DNA of 64,000 bases, from NCBI GenBank assembly GCA_004299555.1, contig SCQU01000023.1, positions 143,242 to 207,241 of the forward strand. The letters run 5' to 3'. Positions 24,125 to 37,083 of this stretch are shown in pieces. Each line of letters begins with the position of its first letter. Within the stretch, counting starts at the first letter, position 1. The notes under the pieces are model-generated. The model had not been told where the DNA came from, made no database searches, and saw nothing but the letters and a program-made list of their open reading frames with translations. The position numbers and the translations under genes are program-made. The DNA is from Rhodanobacteraceae bacterium (GTDB lineage Bacteria; Pseudomonadota; Gammaproteobacteria; Xanthomonadales; Rhodanobacteraceae).

Positions 24125-25042
24125 ATGTCCGCGCCCCCGCCCTTCCCGCGCCGCCTGCTCGGTCCCCGCCACTGGCCGGCTTGGCTCGGCGTGGGCCTTG
24201 TCCGCCTTGTGGTGCTGCTACCCGCACGCTGGGTGATCGCGCTCGGTGCCGCGTTTGGTGCGCTGGTGTCGCCGCTGCTGGGCGCACGCCGCAAAATCGT
24301 CGCGCGCAACATTGAATTGTGTTTCCCCAAACTCGACCCACGCCGCCGCCAGGTGCTGCGCCGCGAGGCAACCCGTGAAATGGGCCGGATGCTGGGCGAG
24401 TTCGCGCTCGGCTGGTTCGCCTCCGATGCCAAGCTGGCGCAGCTTGCGGTCGACATCACGGGCCTGCAGCACCTTGCGGCGGCACGCGCCGCGGGCCGGG
24501 GCGTATTGCTGGTGGGCGGCCACTTCTCGCATCTGGAACTGTGCGCGCGGCTCATCTCACGGCAAATCCGCATCGCCGGAATGTACCGGCGGATGGATTC
24601 GGACGTTTTTGAATACATGGTGCTGCGCGCGCGTCTTGCCTACGCCGACACCATGTTCGACAAGGACCAGCTGCGCGCGACGGTGAAATACCTCAAGCAC
24701 GGCGGCACCGTGTGGTACGCGCCCGATCAGGACATGCGCGGGAAGGACTGCGTATTTGCGCCGTTCTTCGGCATCCCGGCGTCGACGATCACGGCAACCC
24801 ACCATCTCGCACGGCTGTCAGGCGCCGTCGTGATGCCGTTCTTCCATCGCCGCACGCCGGCCGGCGGTTATGCGCTGCGGCTGGAAGCGCCGCTCGATCG
24901 TTTTCCGAGCCGCGACATCGTCGCCGACACCACCCGCGTCAACGCGGCCATCGAACGCATGGTGCGCGCGGCACCCGCACAATATCTGTGGGCGCACAAG
25001 CGCTTCAAGACGAGGCCGCCGGGAGCGCCATCGGTCTACTGA
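24125..25042 (+). CDS. lauroyl/myristoyl acyltransferase of lipid A synthesis (LpxL/LpxM family)
   Basis: A 305-residue inner-membrane acyltransferase that adds a secondary acyl chain to the Kdo-lipid A precursor. It has an N-terminal hydrophobic anchor (about 20-55), the catalytic HxxxxE motif HFSHLE in VGGHFSHLELCAR, WYAPDQDMRG and a C-terminal WAHKRFKTRP, all family landmarks. The length is typical. Which acyl position it fills cannot be told from sequence. It converges on a glycosyltransferase/ligase pair that fits LPS synthesis. Confidence 0.92.
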   Translation: MSAPPPFPRRLLGPRHWPAWLGVGLVRLVVLLPARWVIALGAAFGALVSPLLGARRKIVARNIELCFPKLDPRRRQVLRREATREMGRMLGEFALGWFASDAKLAQLAVDITGLQHLAAARAAGRGVLLVGGHFSHLELCARLISRQIRIAGMYRRMDSDVFEYMVLRARLAYADTMFDKDQLRATVKYLKHGGTVWYAPDQDMRGKDCVFAPFFGIPASTITATHHLARLSGAVVMPFFHRRTPAGGYALRLEAPLDRFPSRDIVADTTRVNAAIERMVRAAPAQYLWAHKRFKTRPPGAPSVY

Positions 25043-25050
25043 AGCGACCG

Positions 25051-25863
25051 TTACTGCCCCCGGTGCGAAGGCGGTTGCGCCGGCGGCGCGGAGGGACGTG
25101 CGGGGCGGTGCTGCCTCGCCTCCAGCAACTTCGCGTATTTCAGGAACACATACACCGCGCCGAGCGCGCTGGCGACGAAGCCCGCCCAGCCCGACAGAAA
25201 GTAGCGTTTGAAGACGTACTGGCGCACGAAAAAGATCGGCGGGTAGAGCAGCAGCATGGATCCCGCGAAGCGCTGTTTGCGCGCGAGCTTGTCGGCCACC
25301 ATCCCCGACGAATAGCGGTTGATCTTGGCGACGCGCGCGGCGATGTCATCGTCGCCCATGTTCACAAAATCCGCGCGCACAAGCGTCTGGACCGGGCCAT
25401 CGACCTCGACCGCTGCGTGGATCGGCACGTCGTTCATGTGCCCGCGGCGGCGGTCGAACAGCCGCAGGTGGCCGTTCCTGTGGCTCCACGGATGCTGCAC
25501 GCTCCAGAACATCCGTTCGCGTCGCGGCAAGCGGTAGCCTGCCACGCGCGGATGCTCCAGCGCGCGTTCGATCACCGCGCAGGTGCCAGGCGCCAGGATT
25601 TCGTCGGCGTCCAGGTTGAGGACCCAGTCGTAGCGCGCCATGTCGATCGCGCGCTGCTTTTGCGGGCCGTAATCGTCGAACGGATGCACCGCGACACGCG
25701 CCCCGTAGCGCTCGGCGATCGCAACCGTGGCATCGGTCGAACCCGAATCGAGCACCACCAGCTCGTCGGCAAAGTTGGCCGCCGCAAGACAGCGCTCGAG
25801 CGTATCGGCGTTGTTGTAGGTGATGATCACCAGCGAAAACTTTTCACGCGCCATGCGCGGCAT
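25051..25863 (-). CDS. family 2 glycosyltransferase (LPS-core type)
   Basis: A 270-residue GT-A enzyme: LVIITYNNADTLERCLAAA at the N-terminus, VVLDSGSTDATVAIAE, the DxD-type motif LNLDADEIL and YGPQKQRAIDMA are typical of the WaaE/LgtF-like LPS core glucosyltransferases. A C-terminal hydrophobic helix (AGFVASALGAVYVFLKYA) suggests membrane attachment. The ATG at 25863 overlaps the upstream ligase gene by about 20 bases; an ATG at 25854 is also possible. The sugar and acceptor are unknown. Confidence 0.88.
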   Translation of the reverse strand: MPRMAREKFSLVIITYNNADTLERCLAAANFADELVVLDSGSTDATVAIAERYGARVAVHPFDDYGPQKQRAIDMARYDWVLNLDADEILAPGTCAVIERALEHPRVAGYRLPRRERMFWSVQHPWSHRNGHLRLFDRRRGHMNDVPIHAAVEVDGPVQTLVRADFVNMGDDDIAARVAKINRYSSGMVADKLARKQRFAGSMLLLYPPIFFVRQYVFKRYFLSGWAGFVASALGAVYVFLKYAKLLEARQHRPARPSAPPAQPPSHRGQ

Positions 25864-27154
25864 CCCTCAGGCGAACGCGAGGCAGCTTGACCGCTGCGTC
25901 ATCGGCGACGTCGGCGTACAACGCCGCGCACCAGAGCGCCAGCAACCACCAGAACAGCAAACCCCACCACGCGGAATAGAACGCAAGGTGGGTATTGAGC
26001 GGAAACACGGTGACGGCGAGCGCGACGGTGGCGGGAAACGCGCGCCGCCGTGCCACCGGCCCCACCCGGCGCCACGCGCGCAGCGCCAGCGCAACGGCGG
26101 CCAGCCACAGCGCCAGGCCAACCGCACCGGTGTTGGACAGTACCTCCAGCACGATCTGGTGCGGGTGGCACGCGCCTTCGCCAACGCCACAGGCTTCGGC
26201 GGTGACAAAATGGTCGTTGGCCGGGGCATACCGCGGGTAGGCGTCGCGGAAGTCACGCACCCCGACGCCAAGCAGCGGCTGCGCGGCGATCATCTTCGCG
26301 CTGACGCGCCAGATGTCGAGCCGGCCGCTGGCGGCGTAATTGACCGCGTGGCGGGTGTCATGCAGCGCGCTGAGCGTGCGCTGCATACGCGCCTCGAACC
26401 GCGCCGACGTTTTCCACGCGACGCCCGCGACCAGCGCCACGACCACGCACGCGGCCGCGATCCACCCGGCAAAACGCAGCGGCGTGCGCGCTTCCACCCA
26501 GAAGAACGCCAGCAGCACGACGCCGTAGGTGATCCACGCGGCGCGCGAGCCGGCAAGCAGGACCGGCACCAGCAAAAATATCATCGCGGCGATGAGGCCC
26601 GTGCGCCCAAGCCGCCGCCGCGCCAGCCACAACACGAATGGCGATAGCGAACCAAGCACCGGGCCAAGCTTCAGGTTGCCAGCGCCGAAAATCCCCGAGA
26701 TGCGCTGTGCCTCCGCGGGGCCTCCCAGGCTGTAGCCGGTCAGTACTTGCACCCACGCATCCAGCGCCCACAGCGCCACCACCACGCCGGTCGCGCGGCA
26801 AAGCGCATTGAAACGTGCCTCGCGCCGCACCGCGAAACACACGTACACGCCAAACGGTGCGAAACGGACATACGCGGCGACGCTGTTCCAGCTGCGCGCG
26901 GGATCGACCGCACCCGGCGCGGACAAGAACGCCGCGCCAAAATACGCCGCCCACAACCACAGCAGCAGCCGCGCACCGGGATGCGCCGCCAGCGCGCGGC
27001 GATCGCGAACAAACAACATGACCGCACCCAGCATGCACAGCAGCGTGCCAAGCTCGCTCGAGCGCCCGAACGGCAACAGGAATATCACCAGCCAGATCGG
27101 CGTCAAGGGTGAACGCAGGGCCGCCGTCAACTGGTTGCGCAGGGAATGGGACAT
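25844..27154 (-). CDS. O-antigen ligase family protein
   Basis: A 436-residue polytopic membrane protein with about 11-12 hydrophobic segments and a large periplasmic loop late in the chain (around ASGRLDIWRVSAKMIAAQPL and GVGVRDFRDAYPRY), followed by HPHQIVLEVLSNTGAVGL. This is the Wzy_C/WaaL pattern. Such enzymes attach O-polysaccharide from undecaprenyl diphosphate to the lipid A core, or polymerise related glycans. I took the ATG at 27154 (MSHSLRNQL) over an upstream TTG. Ligase and polymerase cannot be told apart from sequence; the core-type glycosyltransferase next to it favours ligase. Confidence 0.85.
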   Translation of the reverse strand: MSHSLRNQLTAALRSPLTPIWLVIFLLPFGRSSELGTLLCMLGAVMLFVRDRRALAAHPGARLLLWLWAAYFGAAFLSAPGAVDPARSWNSVAAYVRFAPFGVYVCFAVRREARFNALCRATGVVVALWALDAWVQVLTGYSLGGPAEAQRISGIFGAGNLKLGPVLGSLSPFVLWLARRRLGRTGLIAAMIFLLVPVLLAGSRAAWITYGVVLLAFFWVEARTPLRFAGWIAAACVVVALVAGVAWKTSARFEARMQRTLSALHDTRHAVNYAASGRLDIWRVSAKMIAAQPLLGVGVRDFRDAYPRYAPANDHFVTAEACGVGEGACHPHQIVLEVLSNTGAVGLALWLAAVALALRAWRRVGPVARRRAFPATVALAVTVFPLNTHLAFYSAWWGLLFWWLLALWCAALYADVADDAAVKLPRVRLRDAAHGA

Positions 27155-27228
27155 CGGCACCGGGTGGTCCAAAAAAACGCAGTGGCGAAGGCACGGATCA
27201 CGGCACTTCGGATGGCCCGAAGTTTAGC

Positions 27229-27254
27229 CGTCATCGCGGCGAAAGCCGGGCTCC
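27229..27254 (+). repeat. single REP-like arm
   Basis: CGTCATCGCGGCGAAAGCCG followed by GGCTCC matches one arm of the REP element at 15625-15699. It lies between the 5' end of the O-antigen ligase gene and the 3' end of icd. Confidence 0.5.
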
Positions 27255-27324
27255 ATGTGGTACCGTAAAACCCGGCACGGCCGGCGGCCTGCGCCGGGGG
27301 GCGACGGCCTGGTGCTGTGTGTTT

Positions 27325-29664
<2,340 letters not shown>

Positions 29665-30957
29665 TCAGGCCACGCTGGCATCGAATTGTGCGCGTTCGGT
29701 CGAGCCTTCCAGCGCCGACAGCGACGAGCGCCCGCCGGCGATGGTCTGGTTGAGCGCGTCGAAATACCCGGCGCCGACTTCGCGCTGGTGGCGCACCGCG
29801 CTGTAGCCATCCTTTTCCGCCGCAAACTCGGCTTCCTGCAACTCCACGTAGGCCGCCATCTGGCGCGCGCGGTAGTCGCGGGCGAGGCGGAACATCGAGT
29901 GGTTGAGCGCGTGGAAGCCAGCCAGCGTGACGAACTGGAACCTATAGCCCATCGCGGCCAGTTGCTGCTGGAACGTCGCGATCGTCGCCGCGTCGAGGTT
30001 CTGCTTCCAGTTGAAGCTCGGCGAGCAGTTGTAGGCGAGCAATTTGTCCGGGTACTGCGCGTGGATGGCGTCGGCGAAGCGGCGCGCCTGCGCGAGGTCG
30101 GGCTTGGCGGTTTCGCACCACACAAGATCGGCGTACGGCGCGTACGCCACGCCGCGCGCGCAGGCCTGCTCAATGCCGGGCCGCGTGCAAAAGAACCCTT
30201 CGACCGTCCGCTCGCCGGTGCAGAACTCGTGGTCGCGCTCGTCGATGTCGGAGGTGAGCAGCGAGGCACCCATCGCGTCGGTGCGCGCGATGATCAGCGT
30301 CGGCACGCCGGCCACATCGCTCGCGAGCCGTGCGGCGATGAGCTTGCGGATCGCTTCCGAGGTCGGCACCAGCACCTTGCCGCCCATGTGGCCGCACTTC
30401 TTGGCGCTCGCGAGCTGGTCCTCGAAGTGCACCGCCGCCGCGCCGGACGCGATCATGTGGCGCATCAGCTCATACGCGTTCAGTACGCCGCCGAAGCCCG
30501 CCTCGGCATCGGCGACGATTGGCGCCAGCCAGTCGATGTCATCGTGGCCTTCGGCGTGTTCGATCTGGTCGGCGCGCAGCAGCGCGTTGTTGATCCGCCG
30601 CACCACGTTCGGTACCGCATCGACCGGATACAGCGACTGGTCGGGATACGTCGTATCCGCGGTGTTGGCGTCGGCCGCGACCTGCCAGCCGGACACGTAG
30701 ATGGCCTTCAAGCCGGCCTTGACCTGCTGCACAGCCTGATTGCCGGTGAGCGCACCCAGCGCGTTGACGAACGGTGCCTGCTGCAGTTCGCGCCACAGGC
30801 GCTCGGCGCCGTTGCGCGCCAGTGAATGTTCGACGTGGACCGTACCGCGCAGGCGCACGACTTCGTCGGCACGGTAGTCGCGCGTGATGCCATGCCAGCG
30901 TGCATGGTTGTTCCATTCGATTTCGATTTGCTGGGCGGTCGGGAGTGGGGTCTTCAT
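29665..30957 (-). CDS. aceA: isocitrate lyase
   Basis: A 430-residue glyoxylate-shunt enzyme that splits isocitrate into succinate and glyoxylate. The active-site motif [14 protein letters not shown] is intact. Other landmarks are [14 protein letters not shown] and [15 protein letters not shown]. The ATG at 30957 ([15 protein letters not shown]) is preceded by GGAG; the longer frame upstream lies inside the aceB/aceA gap. It sits 25 bp downstream of aceB, so the two form an operon. Confidence 0.97.
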   Translation of the reverse strand: MKTPLPTAQQIEIEWNNHARWHGITRDYRADEVVRLRGTVHVEHSLARNGAERLWRELQQAPFVNALGALTGNQAVQQVKAGLKAIYVSGWQVAADANTADTTYPDQSLYPVDAVPNVVRRINNALLRADQIEHAEGHDDIDWLAPIVADAEAGFGGVLNAYELMRHMIASGAAAVHFEDQLASAKKCGHMGGKVLVPTSEAIRKLIAARLASDVAGVPTLIIARTDAMGASLLTSDIDERDHEFCTGERTVEGFFCTRPGIEQACARGVAYAPYADLVWCETAKPDLAQARRFADAIHAQYPDKLLAYNCSPSFNWKQNLDAATIATFQQQLAAMGYRFQFVTLAGFHALNHSMFRLARDYRARQMAAYVELQEAEFAAEKDGYSAVRHQREVGAGYFDALNQTIAGGRSSLSALEGSTERAQFDASVA

Positions 30958-30982
30958 GGCGTGCTCCGGTTGGATGGCGGGG

Positions 30983-32590
<1,608 letters not shown>

Positions 32591-32643
32591 GGGTGTCGTC
32601 CTCGGTTGCCAAGTGCAGCCGAGCCTAGGTACTGGCGCGAATG

Positions 32644-32688
32644 TTTGACAAACAAGACGATTCAATGGCTATCATTGAATCCGTCAAA
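32644..32688. promoter_or_regulatory. nested inverted-repeat operator in the aceB/LysR divergent region
   Basis: ATTCAATG (32660-32667) and CATTGAAT (32673-32680) are perfect inverted repeats with a 5-bp spacer. An outer pair, TTTGAC (32644-32649) and GTCAAA (32683-32688), flanks them. TTGACA-like boxes can be read on both strands, so divergent promoters probably overlap the dyad. It is the best candidate for the binding site of the adjacent LysR-type regulator. Confidence 0.6.
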
Positions 32689-32730
32689 CGCACACCCAAC
32701 CACTTGATTGCCAACACGTTGAGGTGCCCC

Positions 32731-33744
32731 GTGGCCACCAAGCACAACCCCAAATCGGCGCTGAACGGGCGTCCCGCGCGACCGGATCCTGAATCCACCG
32801 CGCGCTTCTACTACAAGGGCAGCCGCTTCAAGCAGCTGCAGGCGTTCGTTGCGATCGCGCAACTCGGGACGCTGACGCGCGCCGCGGAATCGCTGTTCCT
32901 GTCGGCTCCTTCGGTCAGCCTGCGGCTGCAGGCGCTGGAGCGCGAACTCGGCGCACAGTTGCTGCAGCGCGGCCGTCGCCACGTCACCCTCACCCGCGCG
33001 GGGCAAACCCTGCTCGAGTACGCGCGCCCGTTGATCGAGGGGCTCGACACGCTGGATGCAAAGTTCCACTCGGCGCTGCCGGGTATCGCCGAAGGCGAGC
33101 TCACCATCGCGGCCGGCACATCGACCATCCAGTACCTGCTGCCGCCGCTGGTGACCGCGTACCGCAAGCGCTACCCGTCGGTGCGCCTGCAGCTGGCCAA
33201 CGTCACCGGCAAGGATGGCTTGGCGATGCTGCGCTCGGACCACGCGGACTTCGCGGTGGGCTCGATGCTGGACGTGCCGAACGACCTGCTCTACCAACCG
33301 TTCCGCCGTTACGACCCGATGCTGATCCTGCCGCGCGGGCATCCGCTGGCCGAGCAGCCCAACGTGCGGCTGGAAGACCTCTCGCCCTACGGCCTGATCC
33401 TGCCGCCACAACGACTGACGACCTACCGGATGGTGGACATGGTGTTCAAGCAACACCGGGTGCCCTACACCGTTGCGATCGAAGTCGGCGGCTGGGAAGT
33501 CATCAAGCAATACGTCGGGATGGGACTCGGGATTTCCATCGTCACCAGCATCTGCCTGACCGACGCCGACCAGGGCAACCTTGTGTCACGCAACATGAAC
33601 GGCTGGTTCCCGCAACGCAGCTATGGCGTCGTGATGGTCAAGGGCAAATACCTGCCGGCCGAAGCCCGCAACTTCATCAACCTGATCCGCCCGGGCCTGC
33701 TGCACCACCGCGAACACGACGAAATCGGCGATTCCGAACGCTGA
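32731..33744 (+). CDS. LysR-type transcriptional regulator divergent from aceBA
   Basis: A 337-residue regulator. The N-terminal winged helix-turn-helix (FKQLQAFVAIAQLGTLTRAA, then ESLFLSAPSVSLRLQALEREL) is followed by a periplasmic-binding-like effector domain from about residue 115. I chose GTG 32731 because ATG 32641 and ATG 32665 lie in or before the palindromic operator; GTG has GAGGTG just upstream. About 40 unconserved basic residues precede the HTH. Divergence from aceBA suggests it controls the glyoxylate shunt, as LysR-type or IclR-type regulators do in other bacteria. The effector is unknown. Confidence 0.85.
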   Translation: MATKHNPKSALNGRPARPDPESTARFYYKGSRFKQLQAFVAIAQLGTLTRAAESLFLSAPSVSLRLQALERELGAQLLQRGRRHVTLTRAGQTLLEYARPLIEGLDTLDAKFHSALPGIAEGELTIAAGTSTIQYLLPPLVTAYRKRYPSVRLQLANVTGKDGLAMLRSDHADFAVGSMLDVPNDLLYQPFRRYDPMLILPRGHPLAEQPNVRLEDLSPYGLILPPQRLTTYRMVDMVFKQHRVPYTVAIEVGGWEVIKQYVGMGLGISIVTSICLTDADQGNLVSRNMNGWFPQRSYGVVMVKGKYLPAEARNFINLIRPGLLHHREHDEIGDSER

Positions 33745-33759
33745 AGCGGCCTTGCCTCG

Positions 33760-34929
33760 TCAGGCCCTCCGCGGGGTCGCGGCGAGTTCGGCATACACCG
33801 CCAGCACGCCGGCCTGCATGTCAGCCAGGCGGTAGCGCTGCAACGGTGCGATCGGCGGAGCACGGCCCAGCAGCTCGGCCGCGCGGACGATCAGCTTGTC
33901 GACATCGCCCACGGGGACGCGTCCGGCGGGATAAAGTTCGGCCAGCAATTCGCCGACGCCGCCATGCGCGTAGCCCAGCACCGGACGGCACAGCGACAGG
34001 GCTTCGATGACGGTGCGCCCAAAACTTTCGGGCTTGTTGGACAGCTGCAGCACGAGATCCGAGACCGCGAAGACATCGCGCACGTCATTGCGTGGTGGCG
34101 TGAAAACCACCATGTCGGCCACGCCGCGCCTGGCGGCCAGCGCCCGCATCTCACGCACGTAGGCCGCCCGTAGGGGATCGACGATGCCAAGCAGCAGCAG
34201 GCGCGTTTCAATGCCGCGCTCACGCAGGCCCGCGACCAGCGCGATGGCGTCGGCGTGCCCTTTCAGGCGGGTGCCGCGTCCAGGCAGGGTCAGCAACGGC
34301 GCGCCGGCCAGCTGCGGAAATTCAGCAAAGAACGCTCGGCGCCAGCCGTCATCCGGCCGGTAGCCATAGGGGAAGGCGTCCGGATCGATTCCGCGCGGAA
34401 CCACGCTGATCCGGGCGGCGTCGGTCGCGGGGTAGTGGGTAAGCACGAAATCGTGCACCGTCTGCGAGACCGCGATCACGCGGTCACCGCGGGTCATGAT
34501 GCGGCTCCAGCGGCCAGGTGAATTGAGCCCGTGGACGGTGGTGACGAAATGCGGCCGCGGGTGCAGGCCCCGGAGCGCGTACCACGCCACCCACGCCGGC
34601 ACCCGCGAGCGGGCGTGGACGATGTCGGGATCAAGGTCGGACAGGATGCGGCGCAGGGTGCCAATCCGCGCCAGACTGCGCAGGGACTTGGAGCCGACGT
34701 CGAGGAGGATGTGCTCGCCCCCCTCGCGCTCCAGCCGCTGGACCATGCGTCCGCCCGCCGAGATGATGACCGAGCGCTCGCCCGCGGCGACCAGCGCGCG
34801 CGAAACCTCGAGCGCCGAACGCTCGGCACCGCCGTTGTCCAGCGCGGGCAGCAGTTGCACCACGGTCAGGCGGTGCGGATTGGCGACAGGCTCGGTCACG
34901 AGCTCCTGCAGGGCGGAACGGGCTGACAT
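33760..34929 (-). CDS. glycosyltransferase family 4
   Basis: A 389-residue GT-B enzyme. The N-terminal acceptor domain starts after about 20 residues with LTVVQLLPALDNGGAERSAL, typical of GT4. The C-terminal donor domain has VVPRGIDPDAF, LTLPGRGTRLKGHADAIALV and the ExFGRTVIEA motif (ESFGRTVIEA), which contacts the sugar nucleotide. It probably builds LPS or exopolysaccharide; the sugar is unknown. It converges with the LysR gene (15 bp apart) and lies downstream of a small zinc-finger gene. Confidence 0.88.
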   Translation of the reverse strand: MSARSALQELVTEPVANPHRLTVVQLLPALDNGGAERSALEVSRALVAAGERSVIISAGGRMVQRLEREGGEHILLDVGSKSLRSLARIGTLRRILSDLDPDIVHARSRVPAWVAWYALRGLHPRPHFVTTVHGLNSPGRWSRIMTRGDRVIAVSQTVHDFVLTHYPATDAARISVVPRGIDPDAFPYGYRPDDGWRRAFFAEFPQLAGAPLLTLPGRGTRLKGHADAIALVAGLRERGIETRLLLLGIVDPLRAAYVREMRALAARRGVADMVVFTPPRNDVRDVFAVSDLVLQLSNKPESFGRTVIEALSLCRPVLGYAHGGVGELLAELYPAGRVPVGDVDKLIVRAAELLGRAPPIAPLQRYRLADMQAGVLAVYAELAATPRRA

Positions 34930-34989
34930 GCAAAAACCACATGCAAGAATCGCGCCGACTCTGGCCGCACGCGTACCGTCAGCGCAGCG

Positions 34990-35211
34990 TCAGGTTTCAG
35001 CGTGCTTCAAAACGTACTCGGCGCCACAGTACGGGCACACCGTGGTGCCGCCATCATCGACGATGGGCAGATAAATGCGCGGATGCGAGTTCCACAGCGT
35101 CATTTCCGGCAGCGGGCAGGCCAGCGGCAAATCCGCTTCGGTGACCTCATAGCGACGCCGCGCGTTGGCGGGTTCACCCACGGGATAGGATGGAGCCGGC
35201 TGGGAAGGCAT
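34990..35211 (-). CDS. small zinc-finger (CHCC-type) protein
   Basis: A 73-residue protein. Residues with CPLPEM, NSHPRIYLPI and a C-terminal CPYCG give a C-x-H-x-C-x2-C set, the zf-CHCC domain related to the NDUFS6/Complex I accessory fold and to small bacterial zinc-finger proteins. I took the ATG at 35211 (MPSQPAPSYPVG); an in-frame ATG 30 bp upstream is possible. It has no signal peptide. Function unknown. Confidence 0.8.
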   Translation of the reverse strand: MPSQPAPSYPVGEPANARRRYEVTEADLPLACPLPEMTLWNSHPRIYLPIVDDGGTTVCPYCGAEYVLKHAET

Positions 35212-35268
35212 ACTCGGAAATCCGTTGCATCGATCCGGCAATTCTAGCGCAGCGGCCGTGCACCGCGT

Positions 35269-35991
35269 TCAGCCACCCGCCGGGACCACCTCCAGCACCA
35301 CCGATTCGACGCCCGGCAATCCACGCAAGGCGTCGGCCAGCGTACCGAGCTCGGTGCGCTTGAGGCCGGCGGTAAATTCAACCGTCACCTCATCGCCGTC
35401 ATCGGCGCCGTGCCGGGTGACGACGGTGCTCGCCGGCAGATGGTGGCCCGTCAGCGCCTGCTCGACCGCGGCCAACGATGCCTGCCCGCCGAACCGCACC
35501 CGCACGCGCGAGAGCGCCTTGCGCATCGCAAAGCGGCGTTCGAGTGGCTTCAACACCGCCAGGATCACCCACGCCACCGCGGTCGTGATCGCGGCCGCCG
35601 CGTACATGCCGCCGCCCACCGCAAGCCCGATCGCCGCCACGGTCCAGAGCCCGGCGGCGGTGGTCAGCCCATGCACCACGTTCTCGCGCTGCATGAACAT
35701 GATGGTGCCAGCGCCCAGAAAGCCGATGCCGCTGATGACCTGCGCGGCGATGCGCGACGGGTCCAGCACGACGCTCGGCCACTGCCGCAGGACGTCGGTG
35801 AACGCGAACGCCGATACGATCATGGCCAGCGCGGCCCCAAGGCATACCAGCATGTGTGTACGCAGGCCAGCGGCCCAGGTATGACGCTCGCGGTCAAAGC
35901 CGATGACCCCGCCCAAAGCGGCAGCCAGCAGCAAACGCACGGCGATTTCAGGGGTACCGGGCACGGCGGTGGATTCCCTCGGCGCGAACAT
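35269..35991 (-). CDS. MgtC/SapB family membrane protein
   Basis: A 240-residue protein. The N-terminal 140 residues hold the MgtC core: LLLAAALGGVIGFDRER, LRTHMLVCLGAALAMIVS, SGIGFLGAGTIM and GLTTAAGLWTVAAIGLAVGGG, with about five membrane segments. A cytosolic ACT-like C-terminal domain follows. MgtC proteins support growth at low magnesium and inhibit F-type ATP synthase in Salmonella; the role here is inferred. It is divergent from an ELM1-like gene. Confidence 0.9.
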   Translation of the reverse strand: MFAPRESTAVPGTPEIAVRLLLAAALGGVIGFDRERHTWAAGLRTHMLVCLGAALAMIVSAFAFTDVLRQWPSVVLDPSRIAAQVISGIGFLGAGTIMFMQRENVVHGLTTAAGLWTVAAIGLAVGGGMYAAAAITTAVAWVILAVLKPLERRFAMRKALSRVRVRFGGQASLAAVEQALTGHHLPASTVVTRHGADDGDEVTVEFTAGLKRTELGTLADALRGLPGVESVVLEVVPAGG

Positions 35992-36036
35992 CCGCGGTCA
36001 GTCTATCCGCCGGACGATCTCGCGCATAATGGCGCG

Positions 36037-37062
36037 GTGACCCGCACGGCAGCCACCCCGACACCCCCCTCGCTCCACACCGCCTGGGTCATCAGCGACG
36101 GTGCCGCCGGCAACGAGCGCCAGGCCTTGGCGCTGGCGGCAGCGCTGGAGGTACCCGCGCGGGTGTTGACGCTGCCCCTGCGGGCGCCATGGGCATGGTT
36201 CGCGCCACGCCCGATTCCGGGCGGACGGCTGGCATTGAACGCGCGTGACCGCGCGGCTTTCGAGGCCCCGTGGCCGGATCTCGCGATTGGCTGCGGCCGT
36301 AGCGCGGGACTCCTGACGCGGATGCTGCGCCGCCTGTCCGATGGCGCGTGCTACAGCGTGCAGATCCTCGACCCGCGGATCGACCCGCGCCATTGGGACG
36401 CGGTGATCGCACCCAGCCACGACGGCCTTGCCGGTCCGAACGTACTGACGCCGCTGGGCTCGCTGAACCCGGTCGATGACATCTGGCTCGCGTCGGGCCG
36501 GGAAGCATTCCCGAGCTTCGCCGCGTTGCCGCGCCCGCGTGTCGCGCTGCTGCTGGGCGGCCCGCGCCGGGGCATTGAATTTGACGCGGCGCTGGCTGCA
36601 CGCCTGCTGGCAACCGTACGCGGTATCGTGGCCGGGGGCAGCGTGCTTGCCACCCCATCGCGCCGCACGCCGGCGGCGTTCAGCGCCCAGTTGCGCACGG
36701 CGTTGGCCGACCTTCCGGGCACCTTCTGGAACGCTGAGGGCCCCAACCCCTACCCGGGCCTGCTCGGCTGGGCCGACGCCATCGTCGTCACGCCGGACTC
36801 GGTCAACATGCTGTCGGAAGCCTGCGCCACCGGCACCCCCGTCTACACCGCGGCCGCCGCACCGCTGCCGGAGAAGATTGCGCGCTTCCACGCCGGGCTG
36901 CGCGCGCGCGGGCTGCTGATCGACCCCGGCGCAACCCGCGGCGATGTGCCGCCGCTGCGCGAGACACGGGCCATCGCCGAAGAGCTGTCCAAGCGCATTA
37001 GGGCTCGCCGCTCCCCGCCCCCGGGAACGGCGCCAACAGGCCCTTCGCTCGAAAACGTCTAG
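36037..37062 (+). CDS. ELM1/GtrOC-type protein (mitochondrial-fission ELM1 family)
   Basis: A 341-residue protein with a GT-B-like fold: WVISDGAAGNERQALALA, GCGRSAGLLTRML, LLLGGPRRGIEFD and TPDSVNMLSEACATGTPVYT are the conserved blocks of the family (COG3660-like). Bacterial members are thought to act in envelope glycan synthesis, but no reaction is established. The start is GTG 36037, in the 45-bp divergent gap with the MgtC gene; no ATG fits. Confidence 0.82.
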   Translation: MTRTAATPTPPSLHTAWVISDGAAGNERQALALAAALEVPARVLTLPLRAPWAWFAPRPIPGGRLALNARDRAAFEAPWPDLAIGCGRSAGLLTRMLRRLSDGACYSVQILDPRIDPRHWDAVIAPSHDGLAGPNVLTPLGSLNPVDDIWLASGREAFPSFAALPRPRVALLLGGPRRGIEFDAALAARLLATVRGIVAGGSVLATPSRRTPAAFSAQLRTALADLPGTFWNAEGPNPYPGLLGWADAIVVTPDSVNMLSEACATGTPVYTAAAAPLPEKIARFHAGLRARGLLIDPGATRGDVPPLRETRAIAEELSKRIRARRSPPPGTAPTGPSLENV

Positions 37063-37083
37063 CCGCGCGGCAAAACGCGAGGC

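Noticed and set aside
32641..32730. ATG 32641 or 32665 as the LysR start
   Set aside because: Both are before or inside the palindromic operator, and the extra residues are unlike LysR N-termini; GTG 32731 has GAGGTG upstream.
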